A stretch of 64,000 nt of DNA, from NCBI GenBank assembly GCA_013396635.1, contig WBMW01001699.1:123678-187677 (forward strand), given 5' to 3'. The notes under the pieces are model-generated. The model did no database searches and was not told where the DNA came from. It saw only the letters and a program-made list of their open reading frames with translations. Source of the DNA: Penelope pileata. Taxonomy: Eukaryota > Chordata > Aves > Galliformes > Cracidae. Position 1 is the first letter of the stretch; each line of letters opens with the position of its first letter. Of this stretch, positions 14,399 through 28,331 are shown piece after piece. The position numbers and the translations under genes are program-made.

Positions 14399-17300
14399 GT
14401 AAGCCCTGTTTACTTACCTTTATTCTTTTTTGAAGCTGTATTTGTAGTGTAAGCCTACACCAGTTAAGCACTGCTGGCAGAAGGATGATGCCAATGGAAG
14501 CATTTTTGGAGGACAAAATTCCTTTTCTGTTATTCCACTGTGTGCAAACACATCTAATAGAGAAGGAAGCAAAATTCTGTCTTGTAGTGGACAACTCCAC
14601 ATATGTGGGACAATGCCATTATCAGTGGCTGAAGGTTGAAGCTTATGTCACTAAGTCACTAAATATACAACATCTGATGATATTGGTATCCAAGATATTG
14701 GGCCACGTAGTTTTACTGGTCCGTATAAAGTCAGATTAAGATATTGACTTACTGACTATACACTTTGTTTTCTCAGACATGGAGGTAGGATTAGCAATTG
14801 TTTAAATGCCGTGCCTGTTTGCATAAGGGACAACAAATCTGGCATACAGCAGATTACATATACTTAACAGTCCCACGCCTACCTGCCCCCAGTATGCAAA
14901 GCATACTCTTATCAGTGCAGAAAAGCAAACGTTTGCTCTCAGTGTTTCCTGTGTCAAGTCACAGATGGGGAATATCAATGCTCATGATGGCTAGCAGAGT
15001 CTGGTTTGGACAAAGTCCGATCCAAGTTCGCAGTGGGTAGTTTTCAACTGACATTTTGCAGGCTCAGAGCTAGACCGGAAGTGGCTCTTGGATGAATTAG
15101 GAGTAATTTTGAGTGAAATATGTCTAATTCCATATGAAAGTAAAACCAGTTGAAATTTTGTCCTGAAGAGGAGAGTAACTACCGTTTAACACTCGTCAGG
15201 GCAATTCTTGTGAACATGTGGTGCCTCTAACCTGAGATGTCCTGCTTACATCTAAGGAAGGAGGTTAGCCTCATCTGATTTCTTCCCTCCTATGCTGGTG
15301 CATACCAAACGTTCTGTTTTCCCACTGCAGTCAGTCAAGCTGCTTGTGGACTACCCCAGCACTATCCAAACCTGCCTCAATATCAGGTATGGCAGAATTG
15401 GATATGAGTAACTACAGACAAGCAGAATCAGTGCCTGTTTATTCATGCTAGGATACCGCTAGGATACCAGTGATAAGGTAGCCCACCATATCATCAGTAC
15501 TGGCTTTTTGAACAGTTTTAATTAAATAAGAAATCTGAGCTCATATGTAAGAGTGGAGCAAGGATATAAAGGCTGGTGAGAACCAGATCTCACTTGAACT
15601 GTACTGTTATAAATAGCAATAAATGTAAAAATAGTTTGTACTGATGCTATACTTTGAAAAGAGCCCTATAAGAATGACATTGCAAAGGCCAATACACTCA
15701 GCTAGTGCTATATCCTTTATGACTTAAGGATCCTAGTTTTATCATAAAGAAGAAAAAAAAAAGTGTACTAAGTTCCAGTTCCGCAAATTTAGCCTTGTCC
15801 ATAAAAGTCAAGTTATTTCTGGCTCTGACAATGCTGAAAATAAAAATAGTGGGTCATTTACCTCTTCTGGGATACTTGTCTGCAACTCCCTTGAAGCCGG
15901 TGGAAATAGCAGGATATCTTCCCTTTATAGATTCAGCATTTCCATATAGAATTTGCAGTCGTGCTGATGTGAGGAAAAAGGGAGCACCACTTTTCCTATC
16001 CCTGCAGCGGTTATTCAAGATTAGTGGAATTAAAACAATAAAATGGTATTTTTACTAAAATAAAGAGGGAGGACCAAACACACAGAGGGAGAAGATCTAC
16101 TGATTGGAGGGCTGAGCCCAAACTTACTTTCAGACATTAAAGAAAACAGTGCTTTAAAAGATTTTTCACTGAGTGCTTTTGTCATTCAAGAAGTTTGCCA
16201 TCCAGCCTGTCTTGCTGCATTTTTTGCTACCCAGTGCATAAATATTTAAAGAAATGCCAAGAAAACTGTTCACTAGTCAATTTTGTTGCAGAAGAAGGAA
16301 AGGAGCCTGGAGGGGAGGAAGCTGGGACTAAAAGTAAAGGAAATATGAAGTTTTCAATGAGACCTATATATGGCTAGGGTTTACACTTGCTTTAGTCTGA
16401 CATAACAGTTATTCCCGTGGTTTTCCACACCTTTTTTTCTTGCCACTGCAGGGTGCATCTGAAAGAGTATTGATACCAGCCCACGGGGCAGGGCAACATG
16501 TCCTCCTTGCTCCACACCACATCAGGGTGAGGCTGAGGACTGGGAAGCCCTGGAGAGCTGTCAGAGACATGCAGACAGAGCTGCCAGTCCAGGTACTTGC
16601 TGCCATTTCAAGTCCCACTCTCCTCTCTCCCCTCTTGACGTACTTCATGGGCTGGTGCGAAGAGGGCTTTATTTCCTTGTTTTGTGCTCTGAAAGGGTGA
16701 GAAAAGACTGAAGCACATGGATATAAAGCCTAATGGTGCTCACACAGGAACCATGAGGGTGAGAAATTATTCCCATGTTTAACACTTGCCTGCTTCCCTG
16801 TCCTTCTCCCCGGCAGCACATTCCCCAGAGGGCCTTGCAGACTGTCCCTTCCAGGTTAAGTTAGCATTAGAGCTGCTAGGAACGCCTGCGATAATTCTCA
16901 GTCTAGGTGAAGATGGTCTGGCAGTGCCCCTGTGTCTAAAAACATTCTGAAGGAAGGATATTGCTCAGCTGCTGTGGGATCTAAGTGAGAGTTTCAGGAG
17001 GATGCTGAGGTGTGGGAGCAGAACAGCCAGTCAGAGCAGGAGGTAATGAAACCCTTTTGCAAACCTTGTTCTCTGCTCATAGTGTTTGCTCAGGGACACA
17101 ACAGTGGTGGACTTGAGCTTTCTGTGAGCACTGTTTTAGGATATGCACGTAGGGCTAGGCTTGGTGCCAGCTGTTTGTTTTAGAAGAAAGGGAAAAGGCA
17201 AACACACCTGGGGCTGATTCTGCTCTCACTCCAGACATTAGCAGGAGACACGTTCACTGAAGTGGCTGGGGTTGTATTGGTGCAAAGCTATTGTTTTGTG

Positions 17301-18787
17301 GACCCTCCAGTGGGCAACTAAAGGATTGGTGGTCCTAATTAGCCCCTTTTACTCATGCAGAATGGTAGCATAAGGGCAGACAGAGATCTGGCAGTACCCT
17401 CCATATCAAAGGAAAGCTGCTTACATGGTGCTGGTGGCTGCGGGCCACTCTCCTGAGCTGTGCAGTGAAGAAGTGTCCTGGGACGATACAGCTGCCCTGG
17501 CCCCACCAGAGATGTGCCTGGATGACCCAGCCAGTGCTGAGAGAGGAAGCGGTGTTTTTGCCAAACGTCTGATCTACTGTTCCAGTTAATCCATGCCTAA
17601 GATCCCTTGGAGAGAAAACCCTCACTTCATGGATGTGGGCTCATTATTTGGGATCCAGTTGTTTTTTCACACGGGCTGGTGGCAATTTGGCCATTTCTAT
17701 CCATAAAAACAGGGTCATACTGTTTGTATTCCATGTCAGTTGAAATAAAAATGATGTGTGACTATATATCTGCCAAAGCTTAAAGCAATAAAAAAGAATT
17801 ACTGACAATCTAGCAATCTAATAGACAAACAATCATCTGCAATTTGTTTTAGGGAAATGAGACGATTTCCCTCTTTGCTATTAACTGTGCTGCACTGGTT
17901 TCTACTAAGTTTGTTTAGGGGACTGTTCATCTTGCTCATTTAACTGGATTTTATATAAAATTAAGGTACTTCATGTAATACTTCTGCGGAATAGAGAGGA
18001 TACTCAGTTGGATAAAAACTGTTGTATAAAAGCCCAGCAATTACATGACTTAGCCAGTTTCTATTTCATTCCAGTATCTGTGGAAATCACTTATTGATTC
18101 ATCTCTCATTCCCCATGGGAAAAAGCTGAAAAGGTAACTGATTGTCACACTTTTCTGTTAGCTATTGCATACTAGATACCACAAGAAACACCATTCATTC
18201 TGTAGGTGCATCTGATTCTGCTTCCTGATCTGAAAAGCAGCATCCCTTACCCTTGTTTTCATGGCATCAAGGGCAGGCCCAAAGCTGTGGTTGTTTTCCT
18301 TGCGATCATTCACGTGGAAGAACCAGGGACACTCTGTGGCCAGAATATCAAGTTCGGTGTCCTTCATCACTCCTGGTTGTTTGCAATGCAAATGGGAGGC
18401 TTTGTCTCACATAGTACCATATCCATGGTAACCAAATGAAGACAAGTTTGCATTACTTCCTTAGTAAAGTGCAATCCTTCCCCTGGCACATGTGCCAATG
18501 AGGCATAGAGAGTTAAAGGGACAGCAATATATTTCTTGGAAATGGAAACAACCAAAGCAACTTCTGGCTATTTTTTCCCCCTTGTTTCAGTTATCACTTG
18601 CCCTTGCTCCTCTACCCTTTCTTTCCCATCCTGTCACTTTCTAGAATTCCTGTTGTTAAAAACCAGACTAGTCCTGATTTCTACTTTCCCTTTGCCTGGA
18701 GGCTAAGCAAGCAATCATCCATCCAAACTGACAACTTAAACACCACTTTCTTGGCAAATAGCCTCCCCTTGCCCTTCCTGGTATCTT

Positions 18788-18805
18788 AAAATAAATAAAT
18801 AAATA
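18788..18805. repeat. (AAAT)n microsatellite
   Basis: About four and a half AAAT units. Confidence 0.9.
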
Positions 18806-20254
18806 CATAACGGAGGTGGGAAGCCAAGCCAAGAGCACCAGTTTGCGTCCTCCTGTTTTTCAGACTTTGGGTCCATGGCAGAGCAGAGAAGCAGAAACAC
18901 TAGTCTGCAACTATTCCATAATACTAACAACTGGATCAAGCCATACAGGTTGGAGCTTATCTATTTTCTGTTGTTATACCAGTTAAAATTTTTAAAAACT
19001 CCTTTTCTCCTCTACTGATCTGTCAGATGTGTGGGAGAAATACATTTATATTTAATTTTCTGATTTAAGAACCAGTTAAAAGAGCTTGATTTAAAGAGCT
19101 TTGATTTTTTCAAAGCCTCACAGACTGTCTCTTTTGACCAGCCAGGAAACATTTTTAGCAAAGGGACCAGATTCAAGCTGAGTGTACTGCAAAACTGTAG
19201 CTATTGTTACTGCTTTCACTGTTGTTGTTTTGTTGCCTTGCTTGTGACAACCTGTGCACTGAATTTACGCACTTTCCCTTATGTAGCTGGGAGGCTTAAA
19301 ATACAACTCTCTCTCCCACTTCAGTACTGTCTTACGTTGTCTCAAGTGGAAATAGTTCTGGCTATTGTTATTTAGCATTATCTGTTATGTTTCCTCTCAA
19401 TCAAGAGTGCGCTTACATTGTAGTTAAAATGCAGCGTGACGATAAGATCAGCTTCCAGTGGGGTTATTCACAGTGAGCAACACTAATTGTCTCAACTAGC
19501 ACCAGGACTTCTACTTTGAAAGGAGCAGAGCAAGTTCAAGCTGTGGTCTCTGAGCAGGAATTTTACCAAAGGCTTCACACAGACAGAAATATACCCAAAT
19601 TTGTATTTGCCAACATATGAGAAAACTTGAGGTATTATTACAGCTTTTCCTACTTGGCGCACTTTAACAAAATATTAATTCTCTTGAGTCACTTCACTTA
19701 AGGGTATCTTACTTGTGAGTTTTCACGAGTGTTCCAGGGGTGCTTTGATTACCAAACTGAGTGTCTTTTCTTGCTTTGAATGCAAATGACAGGCATGTTG
19801 AAGAGATGAAATAAATGACTGTCTTCCTACACCAGCTAGGATTTTGCTGCACTTAACAGCTCAGAGGTTGGTGGGTGGGGAAAAGGGGACTTCATTTAGC
19901 TGCCCAAAGTCAGGTGCTCAAGTTCAACACTAAAAATACTTTTGTCATCTCTATTTACTTCTGAGTGAGACAGAGAGAAGACAAGAATCTTCAGTCTTCA
20001 AGCATTGGTTTGTCCCCAGAAATAGCAACTGAAAAGAATGAACACTACAGATAAGAAATTATGTCTGTTCCTGCTTGAGGACACGGCACCAAGTGCATCT
20101 CTCCTCTTGTTTACTGGAGCAGAGAAGGTTAGATAGATATCATGAGCTTTCTTTTCTCCCCACTGGAGCTGCCATAAAAAGCATAGCTGAGCCTGAATGT
20201 GAAACAGAACTGTATCATGTAAAAGACTGCAACAATAGTAAGAAGGATCTCCTC

Positions 20255-20274
20255 TTCCCCTTCCCCTTCCCCTN
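20255..20274 (+). repeat. TTCCCC short tandem repeat with an N
   Basis: About three copies of TTCCCC end at a single N (20274). The N suggests an unresolved base or a collapsed longer array. Confidence 0.7.
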
Positions 20275-23200
20275 TCAGAAACTGTAGACATTAATTCATA
20301 GTCAATAATATAGACACTTCTCATCCTAGGTTTGGGTTCTGAAAAAAAGCCTTAGTTTTTTTCTATTCATTTTGCATTGCAAAAGCATCCTTACTGTTAT
20401 ACTGTCATGCCCAAACAGCTTGTAAATACACTCAAATAATTTCTCAACAGAAACAGAATGTCTTGGACATTTAAAGGCATTCTTAACAAAAGTATCTGAG
20501 ATTTTCTGCTTCCTCTTAATTCGTATCTCTATAACTGCATGTTTAGTTGCATATTTTTCAATATTAAAGGTAACCATTGGCTGTCTACTCAAGTATTTAT
20601 GCACCTGAATATGGAGCTGTTTGCATTCATAACCATCTAAAGAAAGTATAATTATTATATAAATATTAAAAAAAGTGTGATTGAGTAATCACTCAACAAA
20701 TGGAAAGGAAAAAGTAATATTAATAGCACTATCCAGTACATATCATACAGAGTGAGGAATATGGTGTGAAGCTGATGAAGCTCAAGATCCTGTTTCAGTG
20801 AAACAAACACACTTTACTGTAGCTGGTGGCAAGGAGAATGGTTTTGTTAAATTCTGGCAACTGAAGTGAGACAAATCTGTCTGGGAACCTGCCATAAACT
20901 GTTTATGTGTTTTTCAGTTTTTAGAAACTTTTCATTTCTTGTGTTCTGTAGTTAAGAGCTGGTATAAATTGCTCACTAATGCAGATTCCTCAGTTTTTAC
21001 CTTGAAACCTCCCTGGGGGGGAGGGAGAAAGAGGAAAAAGGAAAAAAAAAAAGATATTTCCAAGATGTTCTCAGTGTGTTATCAAATGAACAAAACACAC
21101 AGAACATGGAAACCAGCCAGTCATTCATTCCATCGACAGATTTGCAGAGCTAAATTTGCTTCTGGAGAGCAGTTAGAAATTAAAACACACAGATGATGAG
21201 TGGTGCTGGCACCCAAACTGTGATCAAGAGGACACTCTTGTCTGAAAAGATGTACCCTATCAGATTAATCATTATGTGTTAATTAATTTGAAATCAAAAG
21301 GATGTCTTCTTCTGTCTATGCACAGGAAATTAATGGTGATAACACTAATTAAATGTAATGGAAGTTACCTCTGTACTTCCCACATCTGGGACCAAACTCT
21401 TTATTGTCCCTCACGTTGTGTCATTTACAGTTCAATCCCATTGTAACATCTTACCCTCATTGTGCCCTGCTGTAAATGGCTGTGCAAGTTGTCAGGCAAT
21501 GAAGAATCAGGCCAATGGATTACTCAGCTGGGAAATGAGCTAATTTCAATTAAACTAACTCTAAACTTTGACTTCTAGCCCTGGGAAGGATGTGTTGCTG
21601 CATCTCCTCTGCTGTGAGGCATCCTAACATGAAAAAATGGGCCTTCTGCCTCATTCTCCTTCTGTAGACTCCAAAAGCAGTACTGTCTGTTCTGTGGCAT
21701 CGTTCTCTTGCCCCAGCACTTCCCTGGCAACCTCTCTGGCAGGCGAGAGGCTCCATTTCACTGTAGAGGAGCTCCCAGGATGCTCAAGTGCCCAAAGGAT
21801 GTTGAGGGAATTTCATTCTTCCTGCTTTAGGCAGTGATTTGGCAATGCACTCCAGGGAGTAAGGGGTGTAAGGGTTATCTGAGAATTCCTCTGCATCCTT
21901 TCCTGAGGCAGAACAAGGCTTTCTCTTCACCAGGCTGGCTATCTCTTCAGTTGGGTGGTGGGGAGGCTTGTGCTCTGATCCAGAAAGAGAAAGAAAGAAA
22001 AAGCTTCCTTTGCTCAATTTGAATATTTTTTTTCCATTTACCTTTGCTCTAAATAACGGCAGATGTCTCTCACTGGGGGGAATGGTCTGTTTTTTTTTTC
22101 TTTGACCAAATTTAGCAAGAGAACTGGCTGCCATCAGCTGTCAGGATGCAAGGTTTCCTGCACTCTGTCCTCCCTCCCTGTTACCCTTCCTTCAGCTCAG
22201 TATTTTTTCACCGTTCTTGTTTAGCTGCAATGCATCAACTGAGAGGAATTTGGGAGGTCGCAACAAGTAGACTGGACTCTAGGCTTTCTCTGCCACAGAT
22301 CCAAAGTAATTCTGAACAGAGATGATGCTGTACTTCCTCTGCTAACTTGTTCATTTGGTCTTTTACTTAAGACTTTTTATTAGTCTCCTGGTCTCTTAAA
22401 AAGTAACAACAAAAAAATAAATCAGTGATTGTACCAACTCTGTTGTGCAATGACAAATTACTAATTACAATTCAAAATCTAAGTTGTTTCAGATACTTAT
22501 AAGTGTCAGCTACTTAAATTGATTGTTGGCATGACATCAGTGATTGTGTGATTGTGGTTTGCCTCCTTTCTCTTCATTGGATGGGGAAAAATTGCCATAT
22601 ATTGCAAAATTTGATTTATTTCCCTCAATATTTCATCTTTGTTCTACTGTTCTTACTTGCGTTTGGGTGAATGTGCAACTTGTTAAAGTACTTCACACCC
22701 AAAACTGTCTCACTAACTATCTCAAAGCTCTGTGTTCAGTCTAAGGCCAGGCTGCTGCTTTGTTCCATAAAGAAAAACACATCCAAACAGCAATTGCAAT
22801 AGGAGAATTGCCATGGAGGTGCCCTACTCTTTGCGTTGACCACAAAGGGAACACAAAATATTTGTTTGTAGAAAACTTACTGGTTTACTGGAGATTTTAA
22901 TCTTCAGTGCATCAGAAATGAGGTTTCAGGATCACAACTAGGCAGACTGGCAGTCTTAAAACAACACTTTTGTTTTGTAGTGTAGCAAAAAACCAGAAAT
23001 CTTGCAAATCCATTCTTGATTCTAAATGTCAAAACTAGATCTCTAAAGACTTGAGTCTAAAGGTCTGTGATTGCTGCAGCCTTTCTGTGTCTCTGACTGG
23101 GCAAATCAGAGCAACACCACTGAATGCAGGTAGCAACAGTGCGACAGGAGTGTTTCCTACTGTGTTTTTTGTCTGCCTGAGCTGTGCTGCAGATCAGCAC

Positions 23201-24537
23201 TTTTCTCTCTGCTCTGTCACAGAGAGCAAGGCATCTTGTGAGGAGAGCAAGAGGTCTCCTTGAGTCAATGATCTCAGTGGTTTTGGTTGAACCTGAAGGG
23301 AAAGAAGCCTGTTTGTAGTGTTTTTCAGAGAAGAGCTAAATACTTCTGCATCATCTTTACTTACCTTTGGGTTGAAAAACTGAACAGAACAGCAAGAGAG
23401 CTGGGACCCGTTGCTTGCTCTGCTCCAGGATTCCTGCCTGGCCTTGGGCAAGTAATGTGAATCGCTTGTTCTTCAGTCCCCTGTTTGGGAAAAGGGAGGC
23501 AACGATCCTCCCTCAGCACAAGAGCAGGCTCTCTGCCCCTTTCAGGCTATGGCAGGAACTGTCTCAGGATGCATTCATGCAGAATCAGAGTAGCTAGTTT
23601 TCCATTTTCATTGGGATGCTTCCAAATTGTGGATGATTGGCAGATAATAGAGTCAAATGAGTAATTCCAGATTTTTTTTTGTTTTCTGAATTTGATTAAA
23701 AATACCCTTCACATTACCAAATTAAAGTACTAGGCCCTTTTCCTGATCCTTTTCATGTATTCCAGGAGTCACCAAAAAGTCACACAATCCAGTGAGGTGA
23801 TTGTTATAAACTAATCTTGCAATGTTTTACCTGTGTGCTTTACTTCTATTTTTATATTTAGAAGACTCTATAGAATAAAAAATATTAATCATTAGTTGAA
23901 TTCCTGTACTTTTAAAGTTTTGGTCACATTATTCCTTAATTATTTGTCGCCTGAGATCTCCAATATGAAATATAAATGCCTGCAATACCAAAATTTCCTT
24001 TAGAAAAATTGTGACTCCCTGAAAATTCAGGACTAAGCATTTTGCTTTGACTGATTTCAACGAAAGAATAAGCTTTTTGTTTTGTTGAGCTACATCAAAA
24101 CACTGTTTCACAATTATTCAGTATTAACTGACGTGCCTTGTTTATGATCCAGTGTCTCATGAGAACACTGCTCTGTTCAGTTCCAGGGTATTCTCTGAAG
24201 GATAACATTTTCCATCATGTGTCTGGATAGTTTTCTGATCAAATTGTCTGGTAAACCATGGGAATTTCACAATGCTGCATCCTCAAGGGAGATGTAGCCT
24301 ACCACATGGGCACAATTTATGGCAGAAACTGTGGTTACACATACCTGAGGCATTGAGCTACCACAGGGAAATACAGTTTAATCTTGAACATACTTAAACT
24401 TGCATGTGCTTTGTTCAACAAAATTTTGGTATTTCAACTTTTTATCCCTTTTCAGGATAAAAATAAAGTCTGAAAGATCAGTATTTTCCATGAACCCTTC
24501 AGTATGATGCCACGCATTCACTGCAAGTGATAAGCTT

Positions 24538-24556
24538 AAAAAAAAAAAAAAAAAAA
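24538..24556. repeat. Poly(A) run
   Basis: 19 consecutive A. Confidence 0.95.
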
Positions 24557-25086
24557 GTGTTTGAAGGTATGGTGAGATGTGCATTGTGGGGTTAGGTATT
24601 ATCATTAACAATTACCAGGTTCCCATGTGGACAGGGATCATCTGAGAGCTGTAATACAGCTGCCTTTTATTTGATGCACTGAAAAGTCCTCTGCTTCCAT
24701 TCCACTCAGTCCTGCCCCTGGATAAGCTGATTTAATTAGGTTCTTAGTAAAATTTAAATTCAGAAGTGACAGACTTGACTCACCCAGAATGCTAAAATTT
24801 CATGAGGTTTGCCTTATGAACAAATGCAAGATTTCAATCTCAGTATTTAGTATAGGCCAACATATTTTAGGGAGAAAGTAAGTGGTATTCAGAACCATCA
24901 GAAAAGATGGGCCTATGGCTCTGTTTCTTCTACCAGCAGCGTCCATTCAGTTTTTTTATGCCACAAGTGCTCTGTGTGATGCTTGCCCATCAGGTTGCCT
25001 CCGAGACCTCATCCGTTCTCAAGAGAGCAGCCATACTTTGGGGGAAATTACTTTTTCTGTCTTTTAAAATTATTTTTATCTTCCAG

Positions 25087-25132
25087 TCTACCTACAAGTG
25101 GAGATAAGCCACAGGTGGAGATAAGCGGGCAG
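25087..25132 (+). other. Candidate 5' UTR exon c of ITPRID1
   Basis: The acceptor TTTTTATCTTCCAG and donor GCAG/GTAAGA bound a 46-nt segment 3.1 kb upstream of the first coding exon. In the frame that joins exon 28280, a TAA at 25105 stops translation and no ATG follows. That is what a leader exon just before the start codon would look like. It holds a short direct repeat (GTGGAGATAAG). Confidence 0.35.
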
Positions 25133-27668
25133 GTAAGACAGAACATTATTTGTTGTTTCTGACACAGGTAGTTTAACTACAAAATATCAAACACCACAGG
25201 TTTCTTAGGAGAGGGCACCTGCTGGGAAAAGCTATGTTCACAGATAGGCTGTCTCTTTTTTCCTTCATTTGGAGCTGTAATGAGCAGGCTCTCAAACAAG
25301 GTTTTCAACAGAAAAGTCTTAGGCTCGCCTTCTCCACTGGCATAATTTGATTTCCTTCTGTTGAAGGAGTGGAGGTTTCTAGGACAGGTTTACACAGATT
25401 TCTGAAAGTTATGGCACATGACATTCAAGCGTGCCTGACCTGAACTCAGAACTTCTTGCTTGTTCTCACCTACTTCCCTGAATGTAGTGAATTCAGAGCA
25501 TCTTTTTTAGGAAAGAGACCTTTCACCTTTCAGGTGATTTGAATATATTCAGGATATATTCCTGAAAATTTCCATATTTCTAGTGCATTTTGGAGCCCAA
25601 AACATTTCCAGTGCTGCCATATCTAAACTTTTTGTTTATTAGATTCACAAATAAGAGATGTAATTCAATGACATATGATTTAATCTTTTCTCTGTTAATC
25701 AGACTACTACGTTTTATCTTCCCTCCAGTGTCAGAGGCTACATTTAGCTTAGCAAAATATATTATTCATAAGCAAAGATATACTTAGATGTGCAGTAAAC
25801 AGAGCACCAATTAGCACCACAGTTGGTTTACAAAGTATTTTTTGTTTGTTTGTTTGTTTTCATAAGGTTTTCTGACAGATTTCTAAAGGGCTTTATTTCC
25901 CCCAAAGTATCTTCCAGTTTGGTAATGAGATTCAGTGTTTCTTGTGTCAGGAACAAAATACTTACACAGATCAGGAAATGTAAATACTATATCTTCCCCA
26001 TTATTATTTCTGTGACATCTCATATATAGAGAAAACAATCACTTAATATTACAAAATGTCAAACTCTCTAATGAGGAACTTCTTATGAGCATCTTCTCAT
26101 TAAAGAAAGCAGTGGAGACTCTAGTAACCATGAGTGAGACAACCCATGCATGTGCAAAGTTTGTCCAAGTCATGAGGTGCACATGGGTTGATGAGCAGTT
26201 GACTGTTCCTTAAGGGGTTGCATGGCTTAGCCCGTCTAACTGTATATATGTATATTCATATATTCATGACCTACTGCAGCAGAGCATTGTTCAACTTATT
26301 TTAACCTACAAAAAATAAAGTATTTGGGTTGTCCCCACCAGTCATTGCCCCATGTCATCATATATGCATAATCACAAGTAGCTACTCTCTGCCTGGCATG
26401 TGATAACCAAGTTCATCCTGTGTAATCACGCGTCACAACCTTTGATTCTTTGGTGACCTGTTATTTCTTATAGCCTCCAACAAACACCAAATTTCTCATC
26501 ATCCATTATTTACTCAACACCATGGCCAGTGTGTCACACTGCTAGATTTTTAGTTTGGCAGCACTTGTGTTCATTCACTCACAACAACACAAGATATTGA
26601 GGAAATCCAAATTGCTGTGAGTTTGTGGTTGTGGGATATAATATTCTGTTACAGAGAAGAGTGCCTACATGCCACTAGGGAAAAATTGTATTAATCCACA
26701 CTTTTAGATGATATCTTTGGTGTTCTGAAGCATCTTAACGTAAATCTATTGCTTTTGTTGGCACATAAGTAGGAAATGGTATACAACAAGTAGCTGATTC
26801 TTATTCAAATTATGCTCAATTTACTCCTAGAAAGTCTGGTTTATGCTGCCACAGCAAATTGCAGGATGTCAGTAACCTTTATGTTCTCAATTTGGATGGA
26901 TATCCTTGCGCTGAGTAAGCCAGAAGGAACTTATGTTAGAATTTACGAGCGGAAAAATAATCCAGTAGAAAATGTGAAAAGATGCTTTCTCCTTTTTTAT
27001 TGGCATAATTTTGTTAAATAGAAAACAAAACTTTAAAAGCTAGACAAAAATACTCATCTTGTGCAATGCAGAAGGATATCTACTGCTGTTCCTATGCAAA
27101 TGCTACCGTAGCTTTCAAAGGACCAAAAAGTGTATTATTTCTACATTAGAAGAGGAAGTGATAACTACAGGCTCTGTGTATTTGCATCCCGCTTGCTCGT
27201 TCCCAGCATAAACAAGTTTGTGAAATGATGCAATGCGCACCTTATAGCTCATAGATATAGCACACCTGGAGTCCAGTGAACAACGTTAGCAGTTCTTTCG
27301 TAAGTTTGAGTGAATCACACATGAAAAATTGTTATACATTAAAGAATTGTACCAGTATTTGCTGGAATGAAAACTTAAACTATTTTAACTGTATTGAACT
27401 TTTTTTTTTTTTTTACTCAAAAATCAGGGATGGAAAGATAGTTTCATCATATTTGCTGCGTGTGTATACTCAGTGGAACAGACTTCAGAGTGTCTACTTT
27501 TGAAGCACGGTCTTAATGAACCAATAATGGTTAATGAAATGTAAAGGCATCTATTTTCCTCTTCCTATTGATCCCTGTTGCATTTATCTATGACTAACTT
27601 GTACGGTGACTTGAGCTTCCCACACAGGTGTTGTTCCACAACTTTTCAGCTTTGAGCTAAAATGTTCT
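25133..27668. other. Gene-free sequence before the mariner copy
   Basis: AT-rich, with a (GTTT)n run (about 25840-25860) and a 15-T run (27400-27414). No exon was recognised. Confidence 0.5.
27400..27414. repeat. Poly(T) run
   Basis: 15 consecutive T. Confidence 0.9.
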
Positions 27669-27670
27669 TA

Positions 27671-28172
27671 TGAGAGGGCTGTTCTGAATGTAATGCCTCC
27701 TATTTTATTTTGTTGGCCCAGAACATCAGAGGCAGATGTTGGTGGGATGGCAGTAGAGGTTGAACCTTCCCACCAGTACTCTGTTCCATTTTGTTGCTGT
27801 ACAACAGATGGCAGCAGAGGGGCACTCTGACACAATGGCATCTGACATGGAAGCGCTTATAGAGCAAAGGTGTGTCCTTGAGTCCCACCATGCGAAAAAA
27901 TGGCACCCATTGACATTCATTGACATTTGCTGAACATTTACGGAGACCAAACAGTGGATGTGAGCACAGTGAGACGGTGGCAATGTGTTTCAGCAGTGGT
28001 GACCGTGACAATAGTCACCTCCACTAGCGCATAGCTAATGGTAGTGGCTATGTTGAAAAACAGTGTTTTGTAGCTGAGAATGTGCTCTATCAAATAGCTT
28101 TATTGTGCTCTTTGTATCTACTATAGTTCCCATGGAAATAAATAGGAGTCATTACTTTCAGAGCAACCCATG
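27671..28172 (+). mobile_element. Deleted mariner (Galluhop-like) element, copy A
   Basis: Imperfect terminal inverted repeats (left TGAGAGGGCTGTTCTGAATG; right end CAGAGCAACCCATG read inward on the other strand) are flanked by TA at 27669-27670 and 28173-28174, the mariner target site. The 502-bp interior keeps a decayed transposase start and helix-turn-helix remnant on + (NIYGDQTVDVSTVRRW near 27930-27985) but lacks any DDE/D catalytic part and has stops. It is a non-autonomous, inactive copy lying 107 bp upstream of the first coding exon. Confidence 0.82.
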
Positions 28173-28279
28173 TATAACACAATCAGTCTTTTGGTCTTGT
28201 ATCTAGTTTGACACATTTCTGTTTCAAGGGGCAGAAATGGTAAAAAAAATTAAATATTTTTATTTTTTCTTGTTTGCAG

Positions 28280-28331
28280 TTTCCTTATCAGTACCAGAAA
28301 TGGTACAACTAACTGTGCAAAGCTACAGGAG
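28280..28331 (+). CDS. ITPRID1: ITPRID1 first recognised coding exon (start codon at 28300)
   Basis: The acceptor is TTGTTTGCAG and the donor is AG/GTAGGT. It encodes residues 1-10, starting MVQLTVQSYR, and the first two bases of an Arg codon completed by the next exon. The frame is also open upstream of the ATG (SLSVPE), so a coding exon further 5' cannot be excluded. The exon is accepted because its phase-2 end fits the next exon exactly. Confidence 0.75.
28297..28303 (+). promoter_or_regulatory. Probable translation start context of ITPRID1
   Basis: GAAATGG has a purine at -3 and G at +4, a strong vertebrate initiation context. If the candidate leader exon 25087-25132 is spliced directly to 28280, an in-frame TAA (25105-25107) lies upstream with no ATG in between. 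That would make 28300 the first in-frame start. Confidence 0.5.

Larger units (their letters stand above)
14399..25086. other. Gene-free sequence, upstream region or 5' intron
   Basis: No coding exon was recognised. It holds short A-rich and T-rich runs, an (AAAT)n, a TTCCCC repeat with one N (20274) and a purine-rich run around 21016-21050. Confidence 0.5.

Noticed and set aside
1..28279. Search for the neighbouring NEUROD6 single coding exon expected from human gene order
   Set aside because: No bHLH-coding ORF of suitable length is present on either strand, so it must lie outside the window.
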